Part shown: piece by piece, positions 1-10,589 of the stretch
Layout of the letters: the number at the start of each line of letters is the position of its first letter
How positions within the stretch are numbered: position 1 is the first letter of the stretch
Assembly: GCA_977006965.1 (NCBI GenBank)
Contig: OZ345378.1
Location: 2,046,001 to 2,110,000, forward strand
DNA length: 64,000 nt
Direction: 5' to 3'
Origin: Phymatolithon calcareum
Taxonomy: Eukaryota > Rhodophyta > Florideophyceae > Hapalidiales
Notes under the pieces: generated by a model
Seen by the model: only the letters and a program-made list of their open reading frames with translations
Database searches by the model: none
What the model was told of the DNA's origin: nothing
Translations under genes and position numbers: made by a program

Positions 1-88
1 GGTGCATCGCTTCGCGAAATCGAGCCCCAGTCTGACCGTGACGAAGACTGATGCAAAATCTGAAAAGGAGTCTGGCGATAAGACTTAG
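1..88 (+). CDS. CENP-B-like DNA-binding protein, C-terminal end only (partial at window edge)
   Basis: The first 88 bases read in frame (codons from base 2, TAG at 86-88) as VHRFAKSSPSLTVTKTDAKS and a short acidic tail. This matches the C-terminus of the intact gene at 19232-20098, which ends with WVQRFAKSS and then TKTES. It is therefore the 3' end of another member of the same CENP-B-type family, lying on the plus strand and running in from before the window. Seen directly: the shared frame, the shared stop position within a few codons, and long runs of identical bases. Inferred: that the missing part is intact. The similarity is stronger than that of the decayed copies at 29 and 44 kb. Confidence 0.6.
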   Translation, partial: VHRFAKSSPSLTVTKTDAKSEKESGDKT

Positions 89-560
89 TTTCATTCTAGG
101 AGCCTGTGCAATTATCGAGACTGACACAGGAGCTACCCAAAGTCTACGATGCGGTTCAGTTATCCCGGTTTCAGCATCTTCATCAACGTTTTCCTCTTTC
201 ATCCCATCTCCTGTCAGCTCTCAAAAAGCTTCCTGAATGATTGTCTTACTGCCCTCAGGTCAGAAAACTACCTTGATACGTTTCCCACTGCCATCCGACT
301 CAGTCTCAACTGCTTCACGAGCGCCGCTTCTATGCATGACGGAAAGTGATGAGCAAGATTCGAACTGTTCAGCATGAAAATGGTCAACGCCAGACCTTTA
401 TACAAAAGATTCAATTCTACACCGTAAAACAAGTTAAGAAAACGCTTTACAGGACAATTGCTCGTCCACGGACCTCAAAATCTCATCACAGCGCAAGTCG
501 ACAGCACGCATGTGAGAACAAACCAACTCAAAAAGAACCCCCTATGGTCGCTGAGACCGG
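89..560. other. Gap with no recognisable gene
   Basis: Only short overlapping reading frames are present, without a recognisable motif. It is the 3' flank shared by the partial CENP-B-like gene and the HLIP-like gene, whose stop is at 561. Confidence 0.5.
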
Positions 561-1274
561 TTATGTAATAATCTCCCAAATATCCTGCAGTCGGTCAACA
601 ACTGCGACCAAGAACGGTGGCGTGGCCGCAGCGACAGGTATAAGCACCTCACGCACCTGAGCGTACAACGTCGGATGCCCAGGCTCCAGCGCCTCACGCA
701 TGAAGCACAGTAAGAAACCTAGTGCCGCAGCGCGCCCATTAAAGCTCTCAGCCATCTTCCAAAACATTGTACTCGTGTCCCACACAGACGATGCAGTTGG
801 CGCTACAACTTCCTTTTTTGCTGACACCGGCACCTCTTCAACCTTGACAGAGCGCGCTTGCGCAAACGCTGCCTCCAACAGCGCGGCGCGACGGGGACCG
901 GACAATGTGGCGTAAACAGCTGGGTCCGTTGGTACGTCAGGATGCACGGCAGCCTCCTGTAGTTGCGCTGCAGCGCGTGCTCCCACTGCATCAAGCGCGT
1001 CAAACACTGTTGGAACGGATGCACCCGCACCAGCGCCACGCGACCGTCGCTTCGGACCTCGTCTAAATCGCAGAACAGCCACAGTCATTCGTCGGCGAAC
1101 ACGACGCGTCAAAAGAGCGCGTAATGTCGCTGCGAGGGCGGCACAAGCAGCAGTAGCAGCCGCCAGAGCTGGAAGAGAGAATGCAGGCTCCCGATATTGC
1201 GCGACTCGGCAGCGTCGAGGTGAGAGAGCTGAGCGGCGTGGTCGGGCGGAGAGTGAGACCTTGGCTTCTGCCAT
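561..1274 (-). CDS. HLIP-type one-helix chlorophyll-binding-like protein, probably plastid-targeted
   Basis: A 237-residue protein. Residues 176-187 read ESFNGRAAALGF, the ExxNGRxAxxGF signature of the chlorophyll-binding helix shared by HLIP, OHP and ELIP/LHC proteins. It runs into a hydrophobic helix (LLCFMREAL). In this family the Glu and Asn/His positions ligate chlorophyll, and the single-helix members act in photoprotection or pigment handling in thylakoids. The long N-terminus is rich in Ala and Arg with a hydrophobic stretch at about 32-55, compatible with a plastid transit region. A second hydrophobic patch (LIPVAAATPPFLVAVV) follows the signature. The start is the first Met of the frame and is uncertain; Met62 is an alternative. 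Nuclear coding would be notable because red algal plastids usually encode their own small HLIP (ycf17). Confidence 0.65.
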   Translation of the reverse strand: MAEAKVSLSARPRRSALSPRRCRVAQYREPAFSLPALAAATAACAALAATLRALLTRRVRRRMTVAVLRFRRGPKRRSRGAGAGASVPTVFDALDAVGARAAAQLQEAAVHPDVPTDPAVYATLSGPRRAALLEAAFAQARSVKVEEVPVSAKKEVVAPTASSVWDTSTMFWKMAESFNGRAAALGFLLCFMREALEPGHPTLYAQVREVLIPVAAATPPFLVAVVDRLQDIWEIIT

Positions 1275-2657
1275 AGCACGAGGGCTTCAAGTCAGCGCCC
1301 GCGTCCTGCAAGGCCGGTTGCACGCGATCGCTACCACGTACGCTCGTAAGAGGACAGAAATGTTGCCCATCCGGGCCGTACACGGAGTCGTTTTGGAGGA
1401 TAGCGCAAAAATCGGTTGGCAGACGAGATGAGGTTTGGAGCAATCAAGACCACTCACCTTCGCTCTATGACATGAATGGTTCATGTCATATTATGGACGT
1501 AGATCACAAAGTCGAAAATTGATAAAAATATTTGAAAATATACGACACGAAAACATTATAATTGGCCAGAAACTAAGAAAATTATAAAATATGTTACGAC
1601 TTTTGGAGGAAAAGGTAAAGACTCTTGAAAATATCAAATACTTTCGTGTGTCCCAACGAGTGGAATCACCACCCATGGAAAGTTCGCTTCCTTTATCCGT
1701 GCTCATTTGTGTTCCATTCCGCATCGGCACGCAACCAGGGGCGATAAGCAGTTGCTTGCGAACCAGGCTATCTCATGTTTGTGGCTTAGATTTCTTGACG
1801 TCGGAGTAGTCGGTAAGATTTCGTCTTAAGAAGAAGTCTTGAAGTCGTCGCCGTCATCTCCCCATGAGATTGTACGGGAAGACGACGACGCTTATATCTC
1901 AATCAGCCGACATTCCACATGGCGCTATGGATGTCGCCCTCGTCAACTATCCAGGGCTGCGAGTTTCCCGCGCAACCGCGGCAATGCAGAGAAGGGAGAT
2001 GCAAGAAGCGAGCGACCCATGAGAGTACTGTGTCACGTATCTGCCCATGACACCGCTATTGCGGGTCATCGTGCGGGAAATGTGTTACGAATTACAAAGA
2101 GCTGATTGAGATTCATTTACCACATTCCTCACATTCCTCTGCTATTACTGAGCGCATGCACAGAGCGATATTATTATGGAAGATGACGAAAAGAGTATTT
2201 CCTCCGCGACAATCGGTGCGATAACCCCACTGTAGATGTTACAGAACTTACTACAAAAGCACCAAATTGGAAGGTCAAATGCGAGTGATTGTACCTGACC
2301 AGGAAGAGACGGAGTTGCAGAGTCATGGGTTACGAAAGGAGCCTGCCTGTAAATCACACTTCATGTTGACAGCGGGCCCAACCATACTCGACAGGCCGTA
2401 AATTAGAGCCGTGGTCGATCTGACGTCCCCAACGTTTTCATCTACAGTGTCCGTGACTCAGAGAATGAGTGCATAAGCTGAAATGTGCTGTTGATACAAT
2501 AGTTAGATTTGTTTAAAGGTCAACACTATTTGAGAATGAGCTACGGAGTCTCTTCTTGCCCGAGGGACATAACTTCCTGTGCACTAGAATATCCGACCAA
2601 CGATAGAAACTTGAGTTGTGAAGTAAAAGGATAAATTCCGTGGCACCCTTCCGATAC
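1275..2657. other. Intergenic region without a supported gene
   Basis: Both neighbouring genes point left (minus strand), so this contains the promoter of the HLIP-like gene and the 3' flank of the carrier. It is AT-rich around 1490-1640. A short perfect hairpin (ATGACATGAA, loop, reverse complement) sits at 1467-1489. Small frames here show no family motif. Confidence 0.5.
1467..1489. repeat. Short perfect hairpin
   Basis: ATGACATGAA at 1467-1476 is followed after 3 bases by its exact reverse complement at 1480-1489. It lies 190 bp upstream of the HLIP-like start. It is one of many short inverted repeats in the noncoding parts of the window. Confidence 0.6.
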
Positions 2658-3818
2658 CTATCTGAGTTTTTTCTTCAAAGCTGCCGCCGCGCTTACAGCC
2701 CCCGCTGCAGATACCGGAACAATCTTCGTCATCCCCTGCGCAATTGCCGTCGGTAAAGCCGAGGCAGGAATGATTCCGCACCACAGTTTGATGGAGTCAT
2801 AAATCAAAAATTGTCCGCCAACCATGCAAGACACCTGAACCAGTCGCGGAACAAGACCAAGAAAAAGGCCTCTAACGCCTTCCAGTTTCACAACCCGCCA
2901 TATTTGCTGGGTTGCAGTGCCTTCACTCTGTTCCTGGTTCACCTTCGACAAAATTGTATCTCCAGGATGCGAAATAACCGCCGCAGTAAATCCGGCCAGT
3001 AGTCCTGACATGGAACTCACAAATCCAGCCGCCGAAACAGAGTCCAGCTCAGGAAGTGCAAGATGGACAATGGACTTAACGAGCGAGAGTGAGAGTTCAA
3101 AGCTCACAAATTGTCCCACAGTGTACGGCACTTGTTTCAACAGCATGGCCGGGAGACCCTTATAGAAGCCTTGGAGGCCTTCCATTGCAAACAAAACTCG
3201 CAGTCCAGTCACCACACCAGGTGGAAACCCAGCGTCAGCAACGGAACGAATGCGCACCGCCTCCATCGGACAAAGAAGCATACATGCAATGCATTCCGCA
3301 AAACATCCGGCCAAGGCAGAAATCGGCAATGTTGGCTTGAGAGCAGTGGCTGCATCCGGTGACAACAGAGTTTTGAAAACTTCATAAAACGAGTACTTAA
3401 ACGCGCCATGCAAAAAATAACCGCCCGCCGTGGCACCGAGACCTTTCAGTAGAGCGCCAGTGCCCTCTTCTGAGACGATCTTTCGAAATGCATCGCGCAT
3501 GCCAGTGTACTTTCCCGACGTGGTTTGAATTCTCGTCTTCACCACATCAATCGGCGTGCACGCGGCATGCGTAAGAAAGGCGCAAAGTCCGCCAGCCATA
3601 AAATACTGTCCGAACCGGATAAGGCTCAGATCGCCTTTGTCGGATGCAATCATTGCGCGTTCCAGAAAGAAGAATGCAACAATAAGCCCTGAAAGCACCG
3701 CTACCACGCGATCGACACGCGCTTGCGAGGGGTAAAGTGCCTTGACGAGGGACGCCAAGAGCATAAACACTGCTATTAGCAGCGCTACACTGCCAGCTGA
3801 TAAAGTTTCGCTCGACAT
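2658..3818 (-). CDS. Mitochondrial carrier family protein, phosphate-carrier (SLC25A3/PiC) type
   Basis: A 386-residue member of the SLC25 family with three carrier repeats. The signature prolines occur in TPIDVVKTR (about 88-96), CPMEAVRIR (183-191) and HPGDTILSK (284-292). Repeat 1 ends in GALLKGLGATAGGYFLHGAF, repeat 2 contains LLKQVPYTVGQF, and repeat 3 begins ISHPGDT; these are features of phosphate carriers, which import Pi with H+ for ATP synthesis. Two things are odd. The N-terminal 70 residues add two predicted membrane segments (about 8-26 and 37-53) before the carrier fold. The C-terminus ends KKLR, which fits the KKXX ER-retrieval pattern. Location may therefore not be the mitochondrial inner membrane. 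A single uninterrupted exon. The gene lies head to head with the CENP-B-type gene at 4624. Confidence 0.85.
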   Translation of the reverse strand: MSSETLSAGSVALLIAVFMLLASLVKALYPSQARVDRVVAVLSGLIVAFFFLERAMIASDKGDLSLIRFGQYFMAGGLCAFLTHAACTPIDVVKTRIQTTSGKYTGMRDAFRKIVSEEGTGALLKGLGATAGGYFLHGAFKYSFYEVFKTLLSPDAATALKPTLPISALAGCFAECIACMLLCPMEAVRIRSVADAGFPPGVVTGLRVLFAMEGLQGFYKGLPAMLLKQVPYTVGQFVSFELSLSLVKSIVHLALPELDSVSAAGFVSSMSGLLAGFTAAVISHPGDTILSKVNQEQSEGTATQQIWRVVKLEGVRGLFLGLVPRLVQVSCMVGGQFLIYDSIKLWCGIIPASALPTAIAQGMTKIVPVSAAGAVSAAAALKKKLR

Positions 3819-4623
3819 GCGGTCCTGATTAGAGAGCGAGAATCAAAGGCTGCTTCTGCACCCGTCGCGCTTGAAGGCCTTCAGCGCCTTGGTCAAGTCG
3901 CAGGGTCTCGGCGGGCGCGAATTGGCATCGGTAACGGGAAAGGGATGTCGCTTGGGTTCAGGCAGGTTGGCTTACTTCATATCGTTTTCAAACCTTTTTT
4001 GGAATTTCACTGGAAAGAATTGCGATTGGATGTCCAATTTGATTGTGTGTCGCCAGTGTCAGCAATTTATTGATAAATTGCTGACGAAATGATATTTCGT
4101 TCCCACGAGCACTGTAAATGTGTTTTAGAACAGCAATGCTAGAAACTTCAACGAACAGTTGTTCCTTCGACAAATGGGCTTTGCAGAGTTATTAGTTATG
4201 TCGTTCCTGGAAATGGGGAATGCTGAATCAAAAATGTGACCGTCACGATCTCCATTTCAATAACTGCAGTACTGTAGTAGAGCTTTTCTTGATAAGCTTT
4301 CGTATTTCCACTTCCCTTTTTTTATTCTCCCTGCAACCCCATTCTCCCGACCAGCTCTACTTAGCGGAAAGCAGGAATTCGAAGATGTAGAGATGGTGGA
4401 GAGCAAGCGAAAAGGCACATCGACGCCGATTTTCACCACGAAGCACAGCCTTGTGTAGCCAAGTCAATCATACCCGTCCTCGATAAAATCATACACTCCT
4501 TCAGGGTATATAAATTTTTCGTTAATAATTTCAAATAACGGGTATGATTCGCTCCGCTGGGAATATTCAGAATAACTTGGAAGATACCCTCACCCCGCTC
4601 GAAGTTTTGCCGCCTTCGACAGA
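3819..4623. other. Divergent intergenic region with two inverted repeats
   Basis: Lies between the starts of the carrier (minus) and the CENP-B-type gene (plus), so it should hold both promoters. GTCAGCAATTTAT at 4058-4070 pairs with 4073-4085. AATCATACCCGT near 4466-4477 pairs with 4538-4549, with the TATATAA-like tract of 4507-4513 in the loop, about 80 bp upstream of the plus-strand start. No coding signal seen. Confidence 0.5.
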
Positions 4624-5700
4624 ATGAACTCAGCAGCAGAAGGGAAAGCTCCGGAAGACGTAAAGCCGCTATGCGGCTCGGCGAAGGATATGGAAGGTAA
4701 GACTACGAGGAGGCACACATTGAAGCGCGAAGAAAAGTTGAAAATTCTCGAGGAACGTGATCGTCGTGTCCGGGAAGGTCTCACAGTCAGACAGAATGAT
4801 TTGATGCAATGGGCGAAGGCAACTTTTTGCCTCGAAACAGCACCGAGTCAGTCCGCTATGTCCCGCATACTATGCACGAAAGACAAGAACGCTTTGATGA
4901 CCATGCCGAAGGTCCGGCGAAATAGGGGTGGTAAACTACCCGAATTGGAAAAGACGCTTGCGGCGTGGGTGCGAGCGCAGCAAGCTGCACAAGTTGCCGT
5001 TAAAGGAGATATGATTAAGGAGAAAGGAAAAAGTGTATTGGATGATTTCAACGCCACTCTTCCGCCTTCTGAGCAATTGTCCATGCAGTTTTCGACCGGA
5101 TGGCTGTGCAATTTCCAAAGACGATGGAACCTCCGGTTATCAGGAAAAGAATCAAGAGAGGAAGATCAGGCCGGAGGGCTAGAAGACATGGAAAAATTGG
5201 TGGATGTCATGGGTGCAGTCAACGGAATGGAAGGGCCTGCAACTTCTTTTGTGCCTGTGATGGAGAGAGATGCTGCACAAATTGGAACACTCTCTGCGAA
5301 AAGAGGAGCTGAGGATGCTGGTATATCCTCCGTGAAGGCAGAAAGGATTCCGTTTTGGTTTATTGGTTTGGGCAAATTGAGCGACGAACAATTTGCAACG
5401 AGATTCGTCAATTACATCTGCAAGCGCGTGGATGTGTCGAATAAGCAAGGTCTTCGAGACGCGGCCCGCACGGCAGCAAAAGAGAATGGCATTGACGGCT
5501 CCACCGCTGTATTGAGTGGGAATGATGAGGATGAACTTGCCGAAGTGTTGTTAGACGATTTTCGGGCAGGTACGGAAGAGAAGGAAGCCATTGTGGCTGC
5601 AGGGAAACAGTTTTTTGTAGAGCTGGATTTGTCGATTGACGATAGCGAGAAGCTTTCGCATCCAGGGCGAAAGAAGCAGAAACAGGGTATGCTTGGGTAA
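4624..5700 (+). CDS. CENP-B / Tc5-type HTH domain protein (transposase-derived DNA-binding protein)
   Basis: A 358-residue intronless protein. Residues about 28-85 form a basic helix-turn-helix (REEKLKILEERDRRV, then SAMSRIL), as in the N-terminal psq/CENP-B domain. Residues about 92-170 resemble the CENPB-type second HTH (LEKTLAAWVRAQQ ... FSTGWLCNFQRRWNLRLSG; the GWLxxFxxRxxL core is typical). The rest is acidic and shows no DDE transposase signature, so this is a stand-alone DNA-binding protein or a domesticated remnant. In this family the two helices bind DNA of pogo/Tigger/Tc5 elements or centromeric repeats. It belongs to a different subfamily from the gene at 19232-20098, as sequence similarity is confined to the fold. 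The Met at 4624 is the first in frame. Confidence 0.65.
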   Translation: MNSAAEGKAPEDVKPLCGSAKDMEGKTTRRHTLKREEKLKILEERDRRVREGLTVRQNDLMQWAKATFCLETAPSQSAMSRILCTKDKNALMTMPKVRRNRGGKLPELEKTLAAWVRAQQAAQVAVKGDMIKEKGKSVLDDFNATLPPSEQLSMQFSTGWLCNFQRRWNLRLSGKESREEDQAGGLEDMEKLVDVMGAVNGMEGPATSFVPVMERDAAQIGTLSAKRGAEDAGISSVKAERIPFWFIGLGKLSDEQFATRFVNYICKRVDVSNKQGLRDAARTAAKENGIDGSTAVLSGNDEDELAEVLLDDFRAGTEEKEAIVAAGKQFFVELDLSIDDSEKLSHPGRKKQKQGMLG

Positions 5701-8552
5701 GGATATGGGAGGGGTACCCTGCTTCTATGTGGGTCTCCGCGCCTTGTGCTTTTTACCGTGATGTGTCGTCCTAATAGCGCCCTGGTCTCACCGCGCCGCG
5801 TCCGAACTTATTGTCGTACGTTAGTTCCAAAAGTACTAGATAGTCCTTCCCCCTCAGTTCAAGGTTGTGCTTGTAAAATCAAATTGTTCTATTACTAGGG
5901 CCTTTTCCCATGATTGCCAACGACGGGTCTTTGATTTGCTCATGCTGCCGCGTCGGCAAATTAAGCTTGCCACAACCCAATCTCAAGGGTCCGCAGATTT
6001 TCGGTAAATTTCTCTCCGTCATCACTTTCCAAATGATCAAGAGATAACGGACGTGGTAGGGAGGATGCAACCACCACGTTTCCGATTCTCCCGTGCCAGT
6101 CAAACTCGCTACGACCTTCGCTGCTGTCCTCTTTCAATGGACTGGGGAACAAGGGCCAATTGAACTACCCATAGAGGCCACTCGGTAAAGTGCCTGAATG
6201 CTAATTCGCTCTAGCGTAAGTTCTGGAGTTTTATTAAGAAAATAGTTCTGATGAGGGTTCTGGAGAAGAGCGTAGGGAGGGACGGAGGCTGGCGCACAGA
6301 AGGGAGGTGGGCTGGTGCTGACAAAGCACGACCTACCAGTCCGGACCAAGGCCCAGGCATGATGCAGGATTATAATCAATATGTGCGGGAGCTGCTGCCC
6401 AGTTTGACGCTTTTTTTTAGCGCTATGGATATGGAACCCTGGGATCCATGGTCAAGCATTTTATGAGCATACTGTATCTCGACCAAATACTGATGTACGC
6501 ATCGGCTAAACGCAGCTTGTCCGTGCTTTTTCGCAGCGCAGCAGTTTGTGAGCATGATATGACCCCCCCCCCCCGAAATGGTCGTTCCCCGCGGGCACGT
6601 CCCGTTTTGGCGATTCAATGCTCTTGAACACGAATATCCACAAGATTACGTCCACCACGGACTATCAGATAAACTCGCATTCATTCCACGGAAATATTGA
6701 CGGCTTCCATTGCGCTCTGTGCCATCCCTGTCATTCTATGTCTACAATGGCTCATCTGAAACCCAGTGATTCGCATTCAGAATCTCCGATGGCATCGACC
6801 TCCCTCTCGAAAAGTAGGGAGTAAGGAAACGACCCAGACTATTTGTCCACAATCGCAATAAAGAATGCCCCTTCGCACGGAAAGGACGGAATCGTGAGAA
6901 AAGCCCACCTGTTGTCCTTAACAGTAGCACAAAAATAATGTCTAATACGTCTGCAGAGACGAAAGTTTCATCACTGTGTCCTTCGAAAATTCGAGAACGA
7001 TCAAGAGCAATGTTATTGTTAATTCTGCCGATTTACAGTATAACTATGTTTCATCAGGAAGATTCCTACGTGGCACGTTGCATCTTTTGGTCAATCTAAA
7101 TGCAAAGAGAATCCATTGTGATGCAAGATAAAGGACAGGAATGCAACCGAACTTATAGCACGAGTATCTTCCGCAGGTCAATTGAAGTGATGAGGCATGT
7201 GCACATGTGCCATGGCGCCATGGCGCCACGTGCATGATATATAGCACAAACAAGGAAAATTCACTTAAGTGCAAGAAGCAATGCGAAACATGCCCTTGCG
7301 GACAGCTCAACGAAGAAAACACTACAGCAGATATGTCTTGCATATGATCGATAGCACTAAAAGCAAATGCGTTTTGTTTCCAGCGGCGATGGAAGTGTTG
7401 AGCCTACAAGAAGAACATCCAGCTTGTGCTGAATTGCGCTGTGAAGGGACGTGGAAAGCCATCGAAATGGGGAGCATGAGAGTGTTTCCGATCTTGACGA
7501 GGATGCTAACTTGGTGACCTGTGGCTTGGCACATGATATTTTACGGAGCTTGTCAAGGTCCTCATATTCAAAGTGAAGGCGCACAGTAAAAATATTCCAG
7601 CATCAAAATGAGAGCTCTGTCGCTATTTGAGACGAGACTTCTGAAATAGCTCATTTAATTGTTAACAAGCGTAACTTCGAAGGCGCAAATATGTCGAGGT
7701 AAGATAATCACAATCACTCCTGCGATCGGGAACAAATGCATCGTCTGCATTCTGCGTTGTGCCGAGCTTATTTCCTTGCCTGCTTTGTTCTGTGCTTCAA
7801 CTTTCGTGTCACCTTTGGCGAACAACAACGAGAAGCACCAAGGAAATCCGAACAAGTACATCGACTACCCGGGATTGACCACTTCTGTTCTGAAGGTCAC
7901 TATTCCCACTATTTCAATTCTTCGTTAGAGTCCGGCTCGTGGGTGTACTGGAGATACTGGCGGTGTTCCTGTGCGTTGTGAGACTGAAATGTGTCCCTAA
8001 TATGGTTGTTCTTGAGAAAGGGCCCCTTTATGAGATGCCAGTCATACGCGGATTGTTGGAAACACCAAGACATTCTGACGCTGAAAAAAGACTAGCAACA
8101 GAACATGCCGAGAGCTCAGCGAGTCATTTTGTGCTGCAACGCTCGAGTAAGCCGAAAAAGAGGACCACATTGCAAGAAGGTACCAAGAATGAGGCAATCA
8201 TCAGATTGGATTTCGACTTCTGCCCATGGCTATGAAGGTCGACTGCAGAAGGTTAGTGGCAATAGACTTCGTAACGTTGTGCGATGGCCTGCTCTTTGTG
8301 CAACTTTGCTCATTTGCTGTGCCGCGAGAATGAGGAAATTCTACCGCAGCCGTTATCTTCTGATGCTGCTCTCCAGCTTCTGATAGCCCGTACTGAAGAA
8401 AGAAAGCCTACCTATGAAAAAGAGGAGGGGATCGGGCAAGAAGATAAAGTAGAATGCTATAGCCCGGTAAGTTTACAGGAAAATGAGTTCAAAATTGCAG
8501 AAGTCTAGCGCTACATGATTACAGTAAGATGTTTAGCGACGCCGGAACTGCA
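5701..8552. other. 2.85-kb gap without a recognisable gene
   Basis: It contains many short frames of fewer than 105 codons on both strands with no domain motif and no consistent splice-site chain that I could build. A homopolymer run of C is at about 6561-6573. Base composition is lower in GC than the neighbouring genes. It could contain decayed repeats, but I found no clear match to the other repeats in the window. Confidence 0.4.
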
Positions 8553-10589
8553 CTATGTCGCACTCAACAATCTTGTCCTCTCTGTTATTTGACTGTCATT
8601 CCTGGTAAGCGGGAGATGTTCACTCTTTGTGCCTGTCGACGCGTCTTTTTCGACAACGTGAAATCCGACGGTGAGTCTCTTGAAATTGAGCAGTGCATAC
8701 GCTACCGAGCTCATCTCCATAAGTCCGAAAACGGGGGTGAGGAACATCTGCAGATACAACAGTACGACAAACTGAATGGGGTCCAGTTGCTGTCCAGCAA
8801 ACGTGACGATAAACCCGAAAAAGTAACCCCACATCGACACTGACGCGGAAATCGGCAGTAAGACGGAGAAGAACCAATGCGTTCGCGCCACGGGGCCTTC
8901 AAGACTTCCGAAGACCACGGACAGTAGTAGCGCTAGATAAGTTAAGGGCATAAGTGCCCAAAGCGTGGAGAGCGTAGCCATGATGGGACGCACGCGAAAA
9001 GGGATACGGGAGCTGGATACGACCAGCAGCCCGCCAACGAGCCAGCGTGCCCGTTGCTTGACGAAGTCGCGCCATGAGAATGGGCTCTGCTCGAACATGA
9101 GAGCGTCGATCCATGCGAATCGAGCTCCCGCTGCGCGAGCCAGTAGTGCAAAGTAGGCATCTTCTGCAATGCTGCCCTCGATGCCGTGATCGAATGTGAT
9201 CAGTTTTTCTAGACAGTTGGGTGCAACCACATAGGATCCATGCATCCCCACCCACACCTCACCACATTCATATTGTAGTCGGTATCGCCCACAATCGTCT
9301 GACACCCGACTTGAGTCCGCGAGAGACGTCAACCAGCTGCGTTTCAGGTCCTCTTCGCCCCGGAGAGAACGGATCATGGCGCGACCGTATACAATGGGGC
9401 CTTGACCAATACGGGGATATTTTTCAGACTTTTTCACGCGCACCGCGTACGTCTGACGACCACAATGTTCGACAATTGCCGTGACGGTGTCCGTGTCGAA
9501 CCTGGTCTCCTCGTCGAGATGTACAATCCAGTCCATATCGCGTGCCGGTGAGTTTTGAATAGCATATTCAAGGGCTCGTGCTTTGTACAACGCCCCATTT
9601 GGTGGGCGGTACGAACTGGGAACGACAATTTCATACACAGATCTATCTGTGATCTCCGTCTCGAGATGTACTGCGGCATCTGTCACAACTTCCACTCGCC
9701 ACATAGCGTCAGGTATCCCGCTCGCCCGCAGTATTTTTACTGCGCGGCAGCAATTGTGGCGCACAAGATCTGCGTTTGTGCCACGCGTGACGTATCGAAT
9801 ATACAAGACAAAGTCCAAGTCTAGCGGAAGTCGGCACGCGGGGGACAACGTGTCCGGAATGCGGGATATGTCTTCAGGCTTCACTATGCTATTCGTTTCC
9901 AGGGTTTCTGACAATGGTGATACCGGACTGTCACCAGCATATCCATTTCTTTCGAAGTCTGGCTCAGTGGGCTGCATTAGTTCAGGGTTTGCAACTTCTG
10001 CGTTCTGAAGCATGTGCTCTATAGTGGGCATTCGTTTCCAATTTGCGCGTGGCAAAATGACATGGGCGATGACGTTCAATAGCATTGCCGGGAGAGCAAG
10101 CAATGCTATTCCGCGGCTGATACTTAGCAAAATCTTGAACCATAGTGCCTTTGTTACTCTCTGTAAAACCCCAGAGCGCACCATAGTGCCATCCGGCGAA
10201 TAGACACAGTTATATAAGGCCGTTGGCAATGCACAAAACATTGGGTTGCGAGTAGTTCTCGACAAATATAAACTCGCTGGTAAGCCAAGCCTCATAAAGA
10301 GCGCGAAGAAGCAGAACATTCCAAAGTAATAGCCAACCAAACGCAGAGTTCTCTCCAAACTGGAATTGCGCCGCTTCGGAAGCGACTCCATGCCTTCCAG
10401 ACCCGTCTCCTCTGCACCGCGCTGAAATACCATGTCATCCTGTACCGGCCAGCTCGAAAAGCCGGCTTGCGCAGTCCACTCCAAAAGCTTGCGCTCCATT
10501 GGTTCTTGTATGACGGCATAATATAGAAGCCCAAAACCAAGCATTACCGGGATAAACACGACGGGGTGAATACCACCATCACTGCTCAT
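8553..10589 (-). CDS. Family-2 glycosyltransferase, egghead/BRE-3-like membrane enzyme
   Basis: A 678-residue protein. Membrane segments lie at about 9-27, 86-104 and 150-178. The GT2 catalytic part spans about 255-520: HLDEET at 357-362 (metal/sugar-nucleotide site), GMHGSYVV at 448-455, AED at 475-477 (catalytic acid) and QRARW at 512-516 (QxxRW motif). More hydrophobic helices lie towards about 640. This order matches egghead-type beta-mannosyltransferases, which extend glycolipid or glycan chains at Golgi/ER membranes. The acceptor here cannot be told from sequence. The chosen start (MSSDGG) lies just before the first membrane helix. The frame stays open upstream for 356 more codons to 11657, but the region just upstream (10590-10720) reads as unnatural Trp/Cys/His-rich sequence in this frame and as ordinary protein in the other, so I split the locus in two. 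Confidence 0.7.
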   Translation of the reverse strand: MSSDGGIHPVVFIPVMLGFGLLYYAVIQEPMERKLLEWTAQAGFSSWPVQDDMVFQRGAEETGLEGMESLPKRRNSSLERTLRLVGYYFGMFCFFALFMRLGLPASLYLSRTTRNPMFCALPTALYNCVYSPDGTMVRSGVLQRVTKALWFKILLSISRGIALLALPAMLLNVIAHVILPRANWKRMPTIEHMLQNAEVANPELMQPTEPDFERNGYAGDSPVSPLSETLETNSIVKPEDISRIPDTLSPACRLPLDLDFVLYIRYVTRGTNADLVRHNCCRAVKILRASGIPDAMWRVEVVTDAAVHLETEITDRSVYEIVVPSSYRPPNGALYKARALEYAIQNSPARDMDWIVHLDEETRFDTDTVTAIVEHCGRQTYAVRVKKSEKYPRIGQGPIVYGRAMIRSLRGEEDLKRSWLTSLADSSRVSDDCGRYRLQYECGEVWVGMHGSYVVAPNCLEKLITFDHGIEGSIAEDAYFALLARAAGARFAWIDALMFEQSPFSWRDFVKQRARWLVGGLLVVSSSRIPFRVRPIMATLSTLWALMPLTYLALLLSVVFGSLEGPVARTHWFFSVLLPISASVSMWGYFFGFIVTFAGQQLDPIQFVVLLYLQMFLTPVFGLMEMSSVAYALLNFKRLTVGFHVVEKDASTGTKSEHLPLTRNDSQITERTRLLSAT

